A DNA stretch of 8,521 nt from JAFAXD01 sp035472475. GTDB taxonomy: Bacteria > Pseudomonadota > Alphaproteobacteria > Rhizobiales > Xanthobacteraceae. A program made the translations under genes and the position numbers. The stretch spans positions 1 to 8,521 of the forward strand of contig DATIPA010000181.1 of the NCBI GenBank assembly GCA_035472475.1, written 5' to 3'. Of the stretch, positions 5,113 to 8,521 are shown piece after piece. The notes under the pieces are model-generated. The model was not told where the DNA came from. It worked only from the letters and a program-made list of their open reading frames with translations, and ran no database searches. The number at the start of each line of letters is the position of its first letter. Position 1 is the stretch's first letter.

Positions 5113-5499
5113 ATGCCCCACGCGCGTCAAGACATCGGTGTCGCCAGCCAAATCGGGATGTACAGCGACGCGGTGGAAGCTGCCCCCAACTTGCGCTGGC
5201 TGTTTACGTCCGGGACGCCCGGGCTGCCGAAGGACGGCAAGCTGGCCAACGACATCGCGGTGCAAACGGAACTTGCCTGGGAACACGTCCTTCGCATGCT
5301 GACGAAGGCCGACATGAGCGTCGCCGACATCGTGAAGGTCACGCAATATCTGACGCGCGCGGAAGACATCAAAGCTTACGCGAAGGTTCGCACCAAATAT
5401 CTCGGCGATGCCCGGCCCGCGTCGATGTTGCTTGTGATTCCACAGTTGGTTTGGCCGGAGATCCTGGTCGAAGTCGAAGTGATCGCCGCAAAGGCCTAG
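5113..5499 (+). CDS. Rid family (YjgF/YER057c/UK114) protein lacking the canonical Arg
   Basis: Rid proteins are small trimeric proteins. RidA itself hydrolyses reactive enamines and imines formed by PLP enzymes, using a conserved Arg. The 128 residues fit the family length. Seen: RWLFTSGTPGLPKDGKL near the start, QTELAWEHVLRMLTKADMSVADIVKVTQYLT in the middle (the helix and strand typical of the fold), and the C-terminal strand VEVEVIAAKA. At the position where RidA has PAR (Arg105 in E. coli) this protein has P102-A103-S104, so the catalytic Arg is replaced by Ser. Arg101 is nearby but two residues off in register. This suggests one of the Rid subfamilies without imine deaminase activity rather than RidA proper, so no symbol is given. 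The ATG at 5113 follows GGAG with an 8-nt gap. The frame is open upstream to 4963 but without family sequence. Confidence 0.9.
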   Translation: MPHARQDIGVASQIGMYSDAVEAAPNLRWLFTSGTPGLPKDGKLANDIAVQTELAWEHVLRMLTKADMSVADIVKVTQYLTRAEDIKAYAKVRTKYLGDARPASMLLVIPQLVWPEILVEVEVIAAKA

Positions 5500-5617
5500 G
5501 TCGGCCCGTGACGCCTGAAAACCCTGCGGCATGGTGCCCGGTGCCGGTTCGGAAACAGCTCCTCCCGCACTGCAGAATCAAAGTTATGCGCGGTACTGAG
5601 AATCGCTTGTTAACCCA

Positions 5618-5645
5618 TTGAAAATCATTCGTTAAATCATATGTG
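5618..5645 (+). promoter_or_regulatory. Candidate gyrA promoter
   Basis: TTGAAA (5618-5623), a 16-nt spacer and TATGTG (5640-5645) lie in the only AT-rich patch before gyrA. An overlapping alternative is TTGTTA (5608-5613) with TTAAAT (5632-5637). Either would give a leader of roughly 120 nt. The assignment is by pattern only. Confidence 0.4.
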
Positions 5646-5662
5646 CCAAACACGCTTTGGCA
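5644..5662 (+). promoter_or_regulatory. Perfect 7-bp hairpin in the gyrA leader
   Basis: TGCCAAA (5644-5650) and TTTGGCA (5656-5662) are exact inverted repeats around the loop CACGC. Placed at or just after the candidate gyrA -10, it could be a protein-binding site or an RNA hairpin. It has no T-run and is not a terminator by the usual rule. Confidence 0.5.
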
Positions 5663-5772
5663 TGGTGCGGCAAGCCTGAATCGGTTACACCATCGGTCAG
5701 TCTTCCGGTGCGGCGCACGCGCACGCCAAAGCCCCAAAAATCGACCCGAAAACCGAGCCCTGAAACAGTCCG

Positions 5773-8521
<2,749 letters not shown>

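Larger units (their letters stand above)
5500..5772. other. gyrA upstream region
   Basis: This 273-bp stretch has no supported gene. It contains a 10-nt direct repeat GGCATGGTGC (5528-5537 and 5659-5668), an AT-rich segment around 5600-5645 that stands out from the GC-rich surroundings and probably holds the gyrA promoter, and a perfect 7-bp hairpin at 5644-5662. No T-tailed terminator for the Rid gene is seen. Confidence 0.6.

Overview
This is a high-GC bacterial chromosome segment. Its gene order (divergent uvrA/ssb, then gyrA downstream on the ssb strand), an alphaproteobacterial-type LexA box (GAAC-N7-GAAC), and the protein sequences point to Alphaproteobacteria, most likely Hyphomicrobiales near Bradyrhizobium/Rhodopseudomonas. 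The family-level placement is inferred, partly from remembered repeat sequences, and was not checked by a search.

Layout: positions 1-1082 hold the N-terminal 360 codons of uvrA (minus strand, cut by the window edge). Positions 1083-1571 are a large divergent intergenic region. It carries two tandem long hairpins (a perfect 26-bp stem and a bulged 25-bp stem) and one perfect SOS box. ssb follows at 1572-2060. Next comes a tightly packed plus-strand cluster of three genes: a DUF2269 membrane protein, an exported MetX-like alpha/beta-hydrolase, and a small DUF2306 membrane protein. A degenerate third copy of the same hairpin family (4251-4310) lies between this cluster and the convergent marC-family gene (4307-4945, minus) and supplies that gene's stop codon. 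A Rid-family gene (5113-5499) follows, then an AT-rich gyrA upstream region, then gyrA (5773 to the window end, about 916 codons, 3' end missing).

How the genes fit together: uvrA (excision repair) and ssb (single-strand DNA binding) share a regulatory region with a LexA site, as in other proteobacteria. gyrA is a housekeeping neighbour. The DUF2269-hydrolase-DUF2306 cluster looks like a separate co-translated envelope-associated unit of unknown function. MarC and Rid proteins are common accessory genes without clear roles here.

The least ordinary content is the dispersed palindromic repeat family (three related copies in 8.5 kb, two of them between the SOS box and uvrA), the exported MetX-like enzyme flanked by two small His-containing membrane proteins, and a Rid protein lacking the canonical catalytic Arg. 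I see no phage, transposase, CRISPR, tRNA or defence system.
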